A DNA stretch of 64,000 bases from an uncultured Flavobacteriaceae bacterium (GCA_947488345.1 CANKZQ010000005.1:223909-287908), one strand, 5' to 3'; positions 9,299 to 18,788 are shown, counted from the stretch's first letter. Program-made: numbers and translations. Notes: generated by a model from the sequence alone, not told the origin.

Positions 9299-11065
9299 AT
9301 GATAAAAAGAGTTGGAATAGTATTATTATTGATTTTTTGGAGCCAAGATGTCTTGGCGCAAGAACTATCGTTTAAAACAGCCGTTAGTAAAAATAGACTG
9401 GGTTCAAATGAACGCTTGCGAATTACCTTTTCAATCAATAAACAAGGTGCTGATAATTTTACGCCACCTAAATTTAAAAATTTCAAATTATTAGCGGGCC
9501 CGATGCAGTCAACGAATTTTTCTTACACCAATGGGAAAAAGTCTTTCGAACAATCATATACTTATACCATCCAGCCGATAAAGAAAGGAGTCTATACGAT
9601 ACCTTCAGCGAGCATAGAGTATGAAGGTAAAGTTCTTAAAACAAATACGGTAAAAATCACAGTCACGGGTGCCGTCGAAATTCCTACAGACCCTAATGAT
9701 CCTAGTTATATTGCTTCGCAAAATGTACATCTGGTTGCCGAAATCTCGAATACGAAACCTTATGTTGGTGAAAGTATATCTGTTGTGTATAAATTGTATG
9801 TCGATGTGAATAATGTATCGGTTAGAAATACAAGAGAATTAGAAGCTCCTTCATTTAATGGTTTTTGGAATCAGAATATCAATGTGAATCAATGGGAACC
9901 AAAGATGAGCGAGTTTAGAGGGAAACCACATCGGTATGTAATCGTCAAGAAGGCCGTTTTGATTCCGCAAAAAGCGGGGAAATTAACAATTGATCCAATG
10001 AGTATCGAGGTGGCCGCAGGAGTGCCTATTGGGAGAACAGATTTATTCGGAAATAGAATGTCTAAAAATACCAATTTGACGGTAACAACAGGCAGAAGAA
10101 CAGTAAATGTAAAGTCGTTACCAGAAGAAAATAAGCCAGCCAACTTTTCAGGGGCTGTTGGGAATTTAGATTTTAAAGTAACTGCCAGTAAAACAGAATT
10201 AAAAGCCAATGAATCAGCACAAATTAGGGTAGAAGTTGCAGGGAAAGGAAATTTAAAATTAATAGACTTACCTGGCATAGAAACCCCTAATGGATTAGAA
10301 AAATACGAACCAGAACATAAAGAAAGTATTAGAACGAATTTGAGCGGATTGAATGGAAAAGTATACGACCAATACACCGTAGTGCCTCAATATAAAGGGA
10401 AGTACAAAATTCCACCGGTATCGTTCTCTTATTTTAACTTAAAAGAAAAGGTGTATAAAACGGTGACTACGGCACCTATTTTTATAAATGCTCCGCAAGG
10501 AGCAACCCCATCAGGAAGTGACGATGCTGTTGTTGCAAAAAGAGATGTTGTTAGCTCTGGAGCCACGATTCGCTATATAAGCAATAGCACACGTCTAAAA
10601 CCAATAGGTAAAACAAGGGATTTTCTAAATTCTAATACCTTTTATGCGTTACTTGCGCTACCATTATTAGCGATTCCGATTGGGATCTTTATCGGGAAAC
10701 AAAAGCGAGCAAGAGATGGTGATGTTGTAGGAAACAAAAGACGAAAAGCAGACCGTTTAGCTCGAAAATACTTATCGGAAGCTCAAAAGCAATTAGGGAA
10801 TAAAGAACCATTCTATATTGCGTTGGAAAGGGCGTTGCATAATTATTTGAAAGCAAAACTGCAAGTAGAAACTTCAGATATTAGCAAAGAAAAAATAGCA
10901 GCCATTTTAAAAGATAAAGGGGTCGATGCAGCGACGATTTCGGCTTTTGTCAAAGTGTTAAATGACAGTGATTTTGCACGATACGCTCCGAGCACTGATG
11001 GGATGATGCAACAAGAATATGAAAATGCAAAACAAGTAATTACGAAAATTGATAAGCAATTATAA
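9299..11065 (+). CDS. batD: BatD, BatD/oxygen-tolerance family membrane protein
   Basis: A TTG at 9293 is in frame, but the ATG at 9299 starts a proper signal peptide (MIKRVGIVLLLIFW, cleavage near VLAQE); 588 aa. The long exported part contains repeated beta-sandwich segments (starting QELSFKTAVSKNRLG), followed by a membrane helix (about residues 444-466) and a basic cytoplasmic tail of about 120 residues. This is the full-length BatD architecture. It starts 2 nt after the VOC stop codon. A stem-loop element lies between it and batE. Confidence 0.92.
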   Translation: MIKRVGIVLLLIFWSQDVLAQELSFKTAVSKNRLGSNERLRITFSINKQGADNFTPPKFKNFKLLAGPMQSTNFSYTNGKKSFEQSYTYTIQPIKKGVYTIPSASIEYEGKVLKTNTVKITVTGAVEIPTDPNDPSYIASQNVHLVAEISNTKPYVGESISVVYKLYVDVNNVSVRNTRELEAPSFNGFWNQNINVNQWEPKMSEFRGKPHRYVIVKKAVLIPQKAGKLTIDPMSIEVAAGVPIGRTDLFGNRMSKNTNLTVTTGRRTVNVKSLPEENKPANFSGAVGNLDFKVTASKTELKANESAQIRVEVAGKGNLKLIDLPGIETPNGLEKYEPEHKESIRTNLSGLNGKVYDQYTVVPQYKGKYKIPPVSFSYFNLKEKVYKTVTTAPIFINAPQGATPSGSDDAVVAKRDVVSSGATIRYISNSTRLKPIGKTRDFLNSNTFYALLALPLLAIPIGIFIGKQKRARDGDVVGNKRRKADRLARKYLSEAQKQLGNKEPFYIALERALHNYLKAKLQVETSDISKEKIAAILKDKGVDAATISAFVKVLNDSDFARYAPSTDGMMQQEYENAKQVITKIDKQL

Positions 11066-11068
11066 AGA

Positions 11069-11096
11069 TGTCACCCTGAGCGCAGTCGAAGGGTCT
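11069..11096 (-). repeat. small stem-loop repeat element, copy 1 (batD/batE junction)
   Basis: Read on the minus strand this 28-nt element starts AGACCC and ends GGGTGACA. A stem of ACCCT pairing with AGGGT encloses a 12-nt loop (TCGACTGCGCTC). It aligns over all 28 positions with the element at 32205-32232, with five differences, four of which are two compensated base pairs. It separates two genes of one operon. Similar short palindromes are, to my recollection, frequent in flavobacterial genomes; the copy number in this genome is unknown. Confidence 0.75.
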
Positions 11097-11105
11097 TAAT
11101 TTAGT

Positions 11106-11861
11106 ATGAAGAATATTTTATTTATAACAATTTTAATTTTATCGAACGTATTGTTTGCCCAATCGGCCGACAGTTTGTTTGTAGAGGCTAATAAGTTATA
11201 TCAGCAAGAGAATTATGTCGAATCCTTATCGTTATATGAGCAGATCGAAGCAGGTAACTTAGCTTCTGATGATTTGTATTTCAACATGGCAAATGCTTAT
11301 TATAAAACCAATAAAGTAGCGCCTGCCGTGTATTACTATGAAAAGGCCTTATTATTGAACCCAAATCATACAGATGCGGCGTATAATTTAACATTTGCTC
11401 GTCGTATGGGAATTGATAATATTGAAGCGCTTCCCAAGAGTATTGCACAAAAGTTTACAGACAGTATTATCTTAAGATTGTCCTATAACGCATGGGCATA
11501 CATTGCTGTATCGTTTTCTTTTTTATTCGCCTTGCTATTTTTATTGTATCATTTTTCTTACAGTTCTGGTCGTAAACGTTTTTATTTTATTGCGAGTATT
11601 CTAAGCGCTATTTTTATTATAGTGACGGTGTCATTTGCCTACAGTAATTACGAGTACATAACGAACTATAAAACAGCTATTGTCTTTGCTGAGCAAAGTG
11701 ATGTGAAAAGTGCGCCAACAAGTTCAGGTGAAATTGATTTTGAATTGCACGAAGGCACAAAAGTACAATTGCTAGAGCGTCTAGATGATTGGCGAAAAAT
11801 TAAGATTGCCGATGGTAAAATAGGTTGGATCGCTGCAGCGGATATTAAAGAGCTACAATAA
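11106..11861 (+). CDS. batE: BatE, TPR protein with membrane helices and SH3 domain
   Basis: 251 aa: signal peptide (cleavage near VLFAQ), two TPR units (about 22-95), two membrane helices (about 128-150 and 158-182), and a bacterial SH3 domain (about 195-250, ending GWIAAADIKEL). This is the normal BatE layout and closes the operon. The SH3 domain suggests contact with peptidoglycan or a protein partner in the periplasm. The next gene faces it; the 56-bp gap shows no convincing terminator. Confidence 0.9.
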   Translation: MKNILFITILILSNVLFAQSADSLFVEANKLYQQENYVESLSLYEQIEAGNLASDDLYFNMANAYYKTNKVAPAVYYYEKALLLNPNHTDAAYNLTFARRMGIDNIEALPKSIAQKFTDSIILRLSYNAWAYIAVSFSFLFALLFLLYHFSYSSGRKRFYFIASILSAIFIIVTVSFAYSNYEYITNYKTAIVFAEQSDVKSAPTSSGEIDFELHEGTKVQLLERLDDWRKIKIADGKIGWIAAADIKELQ

Positions 11862-11917
11862 TTAAAAATTGTAGGTGTTTATTAATGAAGTTCTGAGATA
11901 AATTTTAAGGTGATAGG

Positions 11918-12685
11918 TCACTTAAAACAAACAGGTAAAATCTCATTATCCATCAAACGATATAAATCAATTTCCTTCTTAGAAAGTTGTTGAGAGTAGT
12001 TTACTTCATTAACTTCAAATCCTACAACTCTTAAACGATCAAAATAATCACTTCCATACACACGTACATGATCGTATTGTCCAAAATGTTTGGCACGTTC
12101 TTCAGGTGACGTAATGCTAAAATCTTCATAGGTGATTGCTCTGGAGTAATCTTGTGGTATTTGCAGTATGGCCATGCCTCCTTTTTTTAAGACTCGATAG
12201 AGCTCCTGCATGGCTTTTTTATCATCTGGAATATGTTCTAATACATGATTACAAAAGATGATGTCAAAACTATCATTATCAAAAGGAAGATCGCAAATAT
12301 CGGCCTTTACATCTACGATAGGAGAGTAAAGATCAGCAGTTACTATGTCTAGATGCGATAATTTTTTAAAACGTTTCAAAAAGCATTGTTCGGGCGCCAT
12401 GTGCAATACCTTTTTTGTGGTAGATCCGTCAAAAAAATCAGTGTCATTTTTTAAGTATAACCATAATAAACGATGTCGTTCTAATGACAAGGTGCTTGGT
12501 GACAATACATTTGGGCGTTGTGTGCCATAACCATAGGGTAAAAATTTCCGAAAGCTTTTACCATCAATTGGATCTGTATATCTTGAACCTTTTAAATACA
12601 ACGCAAATATTGGACGGACCCAATAGCTGACTTTAATCAGCCACGGTCGTGGTATGGTATTGAGTATGTATTTGAAAAACTTCAA
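11918..12685 (-). CDS. class I SAM-dependent methyltransferase
   Basis: 255 aa with a Rossmann-type methyltransferase core: motif around TADLYSPIVDVKADICDLP (about residues 115-134), FDIIFCNHVLEHI (motif II region) and LKKGGMAILQIP. The N-terminal ~70 residues carry a conserved basic segment (GSRYTDPIDGKSFRKFLP) typical of this flavobacterial group. The only possible start is TTG at 12685: the next in-frame codon upstream is the stop of the cupin gene, 6 nt away. The substrate is unknown. Probably co-transcribed with cupin and map. Confidence 0.85.
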   Translation of the reverse strand: MKFFKYILNTIPRPWLIKVSYWVRPIFALYLKGSRYTDPIDGKSFRKFLPYGYGTQRPNVLSPSTLSLERHRLLWLYLKNDTDFFDGSTTKKVLHMAPEQCFLKRFKKLSHLDIVTADLYSPIVDVKADICDLPFDNDSFDIIFCNHVLEHIPDDKKAMQELYRVLKKGGMAILQIPQDYSRAITYEDFSITSPEERAKHFGQYDHVRVYGSDYFDRLRVVGFEVNEVNYSQQLSKKEIDLYRLMDNEILPVCFK

Positions 12686-12691
12686 AACAAC

Positions 12692-13009
12692 CTATTTATA
12701 ATCTTCTCTTACAGGACAAAAAGTATCAATAACTTTACAATCAGTAAGGGCTTTAGCGCTATGTTTAACATGCGAAGCTATAATGGCAGACATACCAGGT
12801 TTAAGTATACGCGTTTGGCCATCAATAGTCATTTCTAATTCACCAGAAATAACATGTGTGATTTGCTCATGTATATGAGCATGTTCAGGCAGTGTTGCGT
12901 CTTTATCAATTGAAACATGTCCGATAGTCAAGTTTTCGGTGTGGATAAAACGCGCACGAAGTCCTTCGAAAAGTTCTTTTTCCGGAATATTGGAAACTTC
13001 TTGTATCAT
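12692..13009 (-). CDS. small cupin-domain protein
   Basis: 105 aa single cupin barrel. Motif 1 with HAHIHEQITHVISGELEM (residues ~43-60) gives the His/His/Glu metal ligands, and motif 2 has the later His (SHVKHSAKAL). Single-domain cupins of this type bind a metal and may be isomerases, dioxygenases or sensors; no specific role can be read. The ATG at 13009 directly abuts the map stop codon. Confidence 0.85.
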   Translation of the reverse strand: MIQEVSNIPEKELFEGLRARFIHTENLTIGHVSIDKDATLPEHAHIHEQITHVISGELEMTIDGQTRILKPGMSAIIASHVKHSAKALTDCKVIDTFCPVREDYK

Positions 13010-13828
13010 CTAATTGGCGAGTTCTGTTTGACGAAATTCATCTTCTTCATTACTTTCAATACCTAAGGCATCATACACATATTTAAAAGTCGAAAGTAAT
13101 TCTGGCTTACCATTTACGATCGCTACATCATGTTCAAAATGTGCAGAAGGTTTTCCATCTGCCGTTAAAATAGTCCAACCGTCTTTTAAATGCTTTGTTT
13201 TATGAGTTCCCAAATTAATCATGGGCTCAATGGCGACCACCATGCCATTTTTAAATTTCTTACCTCTACCTCGTTTCCCATAATTTGGCATTTCAGGATC
13301 TTCATGCATTTTTCTACCTAAGCCATGACCAACCAATTCACGAACCACACCATAACCATGAGATTCACAATAATGTTGAATGGCAAAGCCAACATCGCCA
13401 ACTCTATTACCTACTTTAAATTCACGAATGCCTTCATACAGACTTTCTTTCGTGACTTGCAACAATTTCTTGGTTTCTTCAGCAACTTCACCTACTTGAA
13501 AGGTGTAGGCGTGATCGCCATAAAAACCATTTTTGAGAACACCACAATCTATAGAAATAATATCTCCGTCTTCAAGAGGTTTGCTATTTGGAATACCATG
13601 AACCACCTGCGCATTTGGACTCATGCATAAAGTGTTCGGAAAATCATATAGGCCTAAAAAACCAGGAATTGCTTGTTGATCTCTAATAAATTCTTCCGCT
13701 ATTTTATCAAGTTGAAGTGTGGTAACACCGGGTTGAACCTCGCTAGCAAGTAAGCCCAATGTTTTAGAAACTATCAGTGCACTCTCGCGCATCAATTCTA
13801 TTTCTTCTCTTGTTTTTATCTTAATCAT
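13010..13828 (-). CDS. map: type I methionine aminopeptidase
   Basis: 272 aa. Removes the initiator methionine from nascent proteins. All active-site residues are present: H78 (HGIPN), metal ligands D94, D105, H168 (VGHGLG), E201 (EPMINLG) and E232 (FEHDVAI). There is a C-terminal acidic extension of about 20 residues (SNEEDEF) beyond the catalytic fold. It lies upstream of the cupin and methyltransferase genes in a tight three-gene unit. Confidence 0.96.
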   Translation of the reverse strand: MIKIKTREEIELMRESALIVSKTLGLLASEVQPGVTTLQLDKIAEEFIRDQQAIPGFLGLYDFPNTLCMSPNAQVVHGIPNSKPLEDGDIISIDCGVLKNGFYGDHAYTFQVGEVAEETKKLLQVTKESLYEGIREFKVGNRVGDVGFAIQHYCESHGYGVVRELVGHGLGRKMHEDPEMPNYGKRGRGKKFKNGMVVAIEPMINLGTHKTKHLKDGWTILTADGKPSAHFEHDVAIVNGKPELLSTFKYVYDALGIESNEEDEFRQTELAN

Positions 13829-13837
13829 ACTATAAAT

Positions 13838-14239
13838 TTAAAAGCGCCAAAAACTTTTTTTCTTTTTAGGAACTTTAGCCGTCGGATCATTAGTGATTTT
13901 TCGATAAATCTCACCCCAACCTAGCATACCACCTATGTTTCTATCGTCAATAAAAAGGTCGGCATTAATTTTTCTACTTACCTTACCTTCAAATATTTCC
14001 TCAGGATAATTCTTATTTACCGCGTAAAATTCGATGCCATTTTTTCTGCAAAATGCAACAGCCTCATTTAATTTACTTCCATTTCTATAGGTCCAAAGAA
14101 TTAAACGGTGGCCATCATTTTGTAGTTGTTTCAACGTATCAAAAGCAAAGATTTTAGCACTCCCAATTTGAGGATAAGCGTCTTCAACTATCGTTCCGTC
14201 GAAATCTACAGCAATGATTAAATGATTTTTAGGTAACAT
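13838..14239 (-). CDS. HAD-superfamily hydrolase, BT0820-like
   Basis: 133 aa, a minimal HAD domain without a cap. Motif I is VDFDGT (nucleophile D12, acid/base D14), motif II-like LILWTYRNG, a later Lys (VSRK), and motif IV FIDDRNIGG. This matches the small BT0820-type HAD phosphatases of Bacteroidota. The physiological substrate is unknown. It ends 9 nt before map. Confidence 0.85.
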   Translation of the reverse strand: MLPKNHLIIAVDFDGTIVEDAYPQIGSAKIFAFDTLKQLQNDGHRLILWTYRNGSKLNEAVAFCRKNGIEFYAVNKNYPEEIFEGKVSRKINADLFIDDRNIGGMLGWGEIYRKITNDPTAKVPKKKKSFWRF

Positions 14240-14329
14240 GTTCGTTTTTTGATTTTTGCAAATTTAGTGTATTATACCCTAATTCTACTACAAAGAGATA
14301 AAAAACCAGCGATATCTAAGATAAAAATG

Positions 14330-14866
14330 TTATTGTTTATGAGCGTCGAAATAGGTGTGTTTATAATTTTTCCCAGAAAGTATTTTTAATATGTCTTTTT
14401 CGAGACTTTTTTTAGGTTGTTCGACAAAACGATTGATTTCTTTTCCATTTTTATAAAAAATGAGTGTCGGCGTTCTGCGTATATCAAAACCTTCTTGTAA
14501 ATTAGTTGGTGTTTTTTTAGCTCTATTTAACGCAACGATTTCTAGGTGTTCTTCATTAAAATTGATAGCCTTTAAAATTTTTGAAAGCCTAGGAATTTCT
14601 CTATGACTATCATGACACCAAACCGACATAAACACCTTGATTGTAACTCCGTCAAGGTGATTCTTCAATTTTTTTATTGTTTTTTGATTGAGCTCATACG
14701 CCTCATAGCTTTCATTGAACCATTTAGCATGAGGTTGTTGTTCGAAAAAACGCATTGATTTTTGTCCGACATAATCCGTGCGATTTTGCTCAATTGTTTC
14801 TTTCTTTTGTGCATTTAACGAAAGTGTCGAAAAAAAAACACTTAGAAGAAAAATAGTTCGTTTCAT
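14330..14866 (-). CDS. secreted thioredoxin-fold protein with CxxS active site
   Basis: An in-frame TTG at 14875 precedes the ATG at 14866; the ATG gives a standard signal peptide (MKRTIFLLSVFFSTLSLNAQ), 178 aa. The thioredoxin fold is shown by IKVFMSVWCHDSHREIPRL (residues ~76-94), with the active site C84-H-D-S87 instead of CxxC, and the cis-Pro loop (RRTPTLIFYKNGKEI). A CxxS site can make mixed disulfides but not act as a standard dithiol oxidoreductase, so isomerase, chaperone or reductase with an outside thiol are possible. It follows gpmI with a 9-nt gap. Confidence 0.85.
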   Translation of the reverse strand: MKRTIFLLSVFFSTLSLNAQKKETIEQNRTDYVGQKSMRFFEQQPHAKWFNESYEAYELNQKTIKKLKNHLDGVTIKVFMSVWCHDSHREIPRLSKILKAINFNEEHLEIVALNRAKKTPTNLQEGFDIRRTPTLIFYKNGKEINRFVEQPKKSLEKDILKILSGKNYKHTYFDAHKQ

Positions 14867-14875
14867 ATAGTTCAA

Positions 14876-16390
14876 TTAAAGTAATGAATCTTCAGTCATA
14901 ATTGCAGGTTTTGGGATGCCGATCAACTCCAATACTGTTGGCGCAATATTTGCCAAAATACCATCTTTAATAGTTTGCAATTCATGATCAACCAAGATGA
15001 CAGGCACCGGATTCGTCGTATGCGCTGTATTTGGTGATCCGTCTTCATTCATCATCGTTTCACTATTGCCATGATCGGCAATAATGATGCCAGTATAGTC
15101 ATTTTTTAGTGCAACATCTATAATTTTTTCGGTACATCGATCTACTTTTTCAGCAGCTTTCACAGCCGCTTCAAAGACTCCCGTGTGCCCTACCATATCG
15201 GTATTGGCGAAATTTAAACAAATAAAATCTGCTTCTTGACTTTGAAGTTCCGGTATGATAGCATCCGTTATTTCTTGGGCACTCATTTCGGGTTGTAAAT
15301 CATAAGTGGCCACTTTTGGAGAAGGGCACATCAATCGTTTTTCGCCCTTAAATTCTTGTTCTCGACCTCCCGAAAAGAAAAAAGTAACATGCGGATATTT
15401 TTCCGTTTCGGCAATTCGAATTTGTTTTTTATGATGCTTTTCTAAAATTTCACCAAGGGTTTGGGTGAGATCTTCTTTAGGATAAATAACATGTACATTC
15501 TCGTATGTATCGTCATAATTTGTCATCGTCACATAATGCAAATTCAATTTGTGCATATTGTATTCGTGAAAATCTTCTTGCGATAAAGCCTGTGTTAGTT
15601 GGCGACCTCTGTCGGTTCTAAAATTGAAGAAAATAACGACGTCGTCATCTTCGATGGTGGCAATAGGTGTTGATTGCTCATCAACCAGTACAATAGGTTT
15701 TATGAATTCATCGGTAATATCCTCATCATAACTATCTTGAATTGCTCGCTTTGCATTTGTTGCTTTCAAACCGATACCATTCACCAATAAATCATAGGCT
15801 AGTTTTACGCGTTCCCAACGTTTGTCTCTATCCATCGCGTAATAGCGTCCAACAATTGATGCTAACTGACTATTGTGATTTGGAAGGAATTCTTGTAGGT
15901 CAGCGATAAAATTAATGCCCGATTCTGGATCAACGTCTCTACCATCCGTAAAGGCATGAATATAACTCTTCACACCTTCATCATCAGCAGCTTTTACCAA
16001 ACCCTTCACGTGATTGATATGAGAATGCACGCCGCCATCAGAAACCAATCCTAAAAAATGAACCTTTTTTGAATATTTCTTAGCATAGCTAAGCGCATTT
16101 TTTAACACTTTTTCTTCAGCAAGTTCTTCATTCTCAACTGCCAAATTAATTTTTGCTAAGTCTTGATACACAATTCTTCCGGCCCCCAAATTCATATGTC
16201 CAACTTCACTGTTACCCATTTGGCCTTCAGGTAGACCAACATGCAAACCATCTGTTCTTAAGGTGGCGTTGGGATATTTTGAATAGAGCGAATCGATAAA
16301 CGGAGTATGTGCTTTTGCGATAGCAGAGACTTCTGGGTTTTCAGAAATTCCCCATCCATCAAGGATTACTAAAATGACTTTTTTATTCAT
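14876..16390 (-). CDS. gpmI: 2,3-bisphosphoglycerate-independent phosphoglycerate mutase
   Basis: Interconverts 3- and 2-phosphoglycerate in glycolysis and gluconeogenesis using two Mn ions. The first in-frame ATG is at 16402 (MYNAMNKK), but the ATG at 16390 (MNKKVILVILDGWG) is the family's normal start; 504 aa. Metal-binding D11 and the phosphoserine S61 in NSEVGHMNLGAGR are present, as is the C-terminal metal motif ADHGNSETM. Length and sequence are complete. Confidence 0.96.
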   Translation of the reverse strand: MNKKVILVILDGWGISENPEVSAIAKAHTPFIDSLYSKYPNATLRTDGLHVGLPEGQMGNSEVGHMNLGAGRIVYQDLAKINLAVENEELAEEKVLKNALSYAKKYSKKVHFLGLVSDGGVHSHINHVKGLVKAADDEGVKSYIHAFTDGRDVDPESGINFIADLQEFLPNHNSQLASIVGRYYAMDRDKRWERVKLAYDLLVNGIGLKATNAKRAIQDSYDEDITDEFIKPIVLVDEQSTPIATIEDDDVVIFFNFRTDRGRQLTQALSQEDFHEYNMHKLNLHYVTMTNYDDTYENVHVIYPKEDLTQTLGEILEKHHKKQIRIAETEKYPHVTFFFSGGREQEFKGEKRLMCPSPKVATYDLQPEMSAQEITDAIIPELQSQEADFICLNFANTDMVGHTGVFEAAVKAAEKVDRCTEKIIDVALKNDYTGIIIADHGNSETMMNEDGSPNTAHTTNPVPVILVDHELQTIKDGILANIAPTVLELIGIPKPAIMTEDSLL

Positions 16391-16634
16391 TGCGTTGTAC
16401 ATTCATAGTTGATATCTTACAAAAATACTAATTTAATATACCAAGTTTTAAGTTTATCGAAGTTTTACCACTTCCATAATTTTCAGCTATGAAAATTCAC
16501 AAATTAACATTATTTAAGAGGCCTTTAACTTTATTAATATTTTGGGTTAAACTTGAGTTAATCAGTGTTAAACACTACCGTTAGAACCCTTTTATTTCCT
16601 TCCTTTAGTTTATAATCTTATAAACCTCATTATT

Positions 16635-17057
16635 ATGAAAAAACTATTCTTATCCATGGCACTAGTTTTAGGATTTGCATTAAGCGCAAGTTCTTTGACG
16701 ATAAATGATTCTTTCGAATCTATTAAGTATGAAAAAAACCTTACGGTAACTACAGAAGTGAGTACCTTTTGTAAGTTGATTGCAAAAGGAGACATTGAAG
16801 GTGTTAAAAGTATGATTGCAGCCGGTACAGACATTAACAAAAAATCAGTAGGAATGACCCCTCTAATGTATGCAGCTCGACACAATCGTGTTGAAATTGT
16901 GAATCTATTAATTGCAAGAGGTGCTGATATAAAGATAAAATCTAATCGAGGATATTCAGCTTTAGATTATGCTGAAATGTCAAAAGCGGTCGATGCCTAT
17001 AAAGTCATCTCAGATGTCTTATATTCGAAAATTAAGAAGAAAAAGGCAGCACTTTAA
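16635..17057 (+). CDS. secreted ankyrin-repeat protein
   Basis: 140 aa: signal peptide (MKKLFLSMALVLGFALSASS), a short linker, then two to three ankyrin repeats (about residues 48-125; core MTPLMYAARHNRVEIVNLLIARGAD) and a basic end (KIKKKKAAL). Ankyrin repeats mediate protein contact; no enzymatic function is implied. It is a single gene flanked by oppositely oriented genes, with a clear terminator after it and a 232-bp upstream region. Confidence 0.85.
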   Translation: MKKLFLSMALVLGFALSASSLTINDSFESIKYEKNLTVTTEVSTFCKLIAKGDIEGVKSMIAAGTDINKKSVGMTPLMYAARHNRVEIVNLLIARGADIKIKSNRGYSALDYAEMSKAVDAYKVISDVLYSKIKKKKAAL

Positions 17058-17060
17058 AAG

Positions 17061-17094
17061 AAAAAAAAAGAGAAGGGTTAACTTCTCTTTTTTT
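17061..17094. terminator. bidirectional rho-independent terminator between the ankyrin gene and ppa
   Basis: A 10-bp stem AAAAGAGAAG (17066-17075) / CTTCTCTTTT (17082-17091), loop GGTTAA, with an A-run on one side and a T-run on the other. It serves both convergent genes. Confidence 0.85.
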
Positions 17095-17096
17095 AG

Positions 17097-17630
17097 TTAT
17101 TTTTTGAATTTTTCTTGATAATCTATTATGCTTTGTTTTACAATTTGCAAAGCCGTTTCTTTGTTTTGAAAATCTTCTACGACGACTGTTTTGTTCTCTA
17201 ATTTTTTATAATCTTCGAAGAAGTTTTTTAATTCTCTAAAAAAGTGTCGCGGTAACTCATCTATTGAATTGATATGGTTTACACTCATATCATTTGCAGC
17301 AACAGCAATAATTTTATCATCCATTTCTCCGCCATCTAGCATACGCATTACACCTATAACTTTCGCATTTACTAAACACATGGGTTGAATATCAATTTGA
17401 GATAACACCACAATATCTAACGGATCATCATCGTCACAATACGTTTGTGGAATAAAACCATAATTTGCAGGATAATACATGGCAGAATACAAAACTCTAT
17501 CGAGTTTCAACATACCACTCTCTTTATCTAATTCGTATTTTGCTCGGGTATTCTTCGGAATTTCAATAATGCCTGTTACAATTTCAGGAACATCTTCTCC
17601 TACACTTACATCGTGCCAAGGATTCATCAT
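17097..17630 (-). CDS. ppa: inorganic pyrophosphatase (family I)
   Basis: 177 aa, the normal size of soluble bacterial family I enzymes. Hydrolyses pyrophosphate to phosphate and drives biosynthetic reactions. The metal-binding signature [13 protein letters not shown] is present (about residues 65-77), with the further acidic cluster [13 protein letters not shown] and the substrate-binding [12 protein letters not shown]. Two adjacent Met codons (17630, 17627) are possible starts. It closes the run 18788-17097. Confidence 0.96.
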   Translation of the reverse strand: MMNPWHDVSVGEDVPEIVTGIIEIPKNTRAKYELDKESGMLKLDRVLYSAMYYPANYGFIPQTYCDDDDPLDIVVLSQIDIQPMCLVNAKVIGVMRMLDGGEMDDKIIAVAANDMSVNHINSIDELPRHFFRELKNFFEDYKKLENKTVVVEDFQNKETALQIVKQSIIDYQEKFKK

Positions 17631-17642
17631 ATATTGTCTTTT

Positions 17643-17909
17643 TTAAACTGGTGCAAATTTAAATAGAATAAACAATATAATAGCGAGAACAATAGTATAA
17701 ATGGTAGTTTTTATAAAACTTTCTCTTTTTTCTTTTCGGATTTGATCACGAATAATTTGAAGTTGTTTAGGCGAGGCTTCTTTATCTAATACAACGGGAT
17801 CTTTCGATGTTTTTACATAGCCTTCCAAGGTATCAAACAATCTTTTTTTCTTTCTTCGATTGTTTTTAAGTGATGCTTGCGCCAGAGACATGAATCCACC
17901 GCCACCCAT
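17643..17909 (-). CDS. small membrane protein of unknown function
   Basis: 88 aa. A basic N-terminal half (NNRRKKKRLFDTLEGYVK, residues ~16-33) and a predicted amphipathic helix are followed by one C-terminal membrane helix (about 66-84). No known domain recognised. It sits 12 nt upstream of ppa in the same orientation. A later Met (residue 7, 17891) is an alternative start. The membrane topology with a cytoplasmic basic head is inferred. Confidence 0.65.
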   Translation of the reverse strand: MGGGGFMSLAQASLKNNRRKKKRLFDTLEGYVKTSKDPVVLDKEASPKQLQIIRDQIRKEKRESFIKTTIYTIVLAIILFILFKFAPV

Positions 17910-18014
17910 ACTATTGATTTTTGATTTACAAATAAACAGCTATTTTTTGGTTAAGCCGTTTAATTATGAGTAGTAAAAGAGCGGAAATTGTTACAGTAAA
18001 ATGAGCTGAATCTA

Positions 18015-18788
18015 TTAATTTCTATACTTTCGAATGGCTTCTTTGATTTTTTCTATTCTATTTTCAGGATCGGGATGTGTGCTTTGCATTTCGGGAACTC
18101 TATTCGGACCTGCTGCTGCCTTTAAAATTTTCATGACTCCAATCATTTCTTCTGGTTGATAACCCGCATCTAGCATAAAACGAACTCCTAGCTCGTCGCT
18201 TTCCAATTCATCTCCACGACCATATTTCATATTAATAACATTGCCTATCATAGCAGCCATTTGACCAGCTCCTCCATCACCACCTACCATTACGCCCGAA
18301 ATAATACCTTGCGTTAGTCCTTGTTTCGCCATACGTTCGGCAGAATGGCGGCCTATAACATGTCCGATTTCATGACCTAAAACGCCGGCCAATTGATCTT
18401 CATTTTCTAGTTTTGAAAATAGGGCATAGGTAATGAAAATTTGTCCGCCAGGTAAAGCAAATGCATTAATGGCTTTTGGGTCTCTCAATAAATGAAATTC
18501 ATATTTGTATGGAGTTTCACGAGCGATACTATTATTAACGAGTTTTGCTCCTACATTATCAACCAATTCTTGAGAACGTTGGTCGGGATGTAAACCTCCA
18601 TGCTGAGCGGCCATTTGTGGAGCACTTTGAATACCTAGAGCTATTTCTTGCTCTACGGTTAAATCAACACTTTGTGATTTACCAGTATATTCATTAGTTT
18701 CTCTCTTTGCATAGTACTTAAATAAAGAAAATAGTATGATACCAGCTCCTATTAATAATCGAATCTTTAAGCCACCTCTTCCTCTCAT
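18015..18788 (-). CDS. M48-family zinc metallopeptidase, membrane-anchored
   Basis: 257 aa. An N-terminal basic segment and one membrane helix (about residues 8-24) lead to a periplasmic peptidase domain with H139-E-I-G-H143, followed by the downstream Glu ligand in ESDELGVRFMLDAGY. M48 peptidases such as BepA/LoiP degrade or chaperone misfolded envelope proteins. A further C-terminal motif STHPDPENRIEKI is typical of this group. Specific targets are unknown. Confidence 0.92.
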   Translation of the reverse strand: MRGRGGLKIRLLIGAGIILFSLFKYYAKRETNEYTGKSQSVDLTVEQEIALGIQSAPQMAAQHGGLHPDQRSQELVDNVGAKLVNNSIARETPYKYEFHLLRDPKAINAFALPGGQIFITYALFSKLENEDQLAGVLGHEIGHVIGRHSAERMAKQGLTQGIISGVMVGGDGGAGQMAAMIGNVINMKYGRGDELESDELGVRFMLDAGYQPEEMIGVMKILKAAAGPNRVPEMQSTHPDPENRIEKIKEAIRKYRN

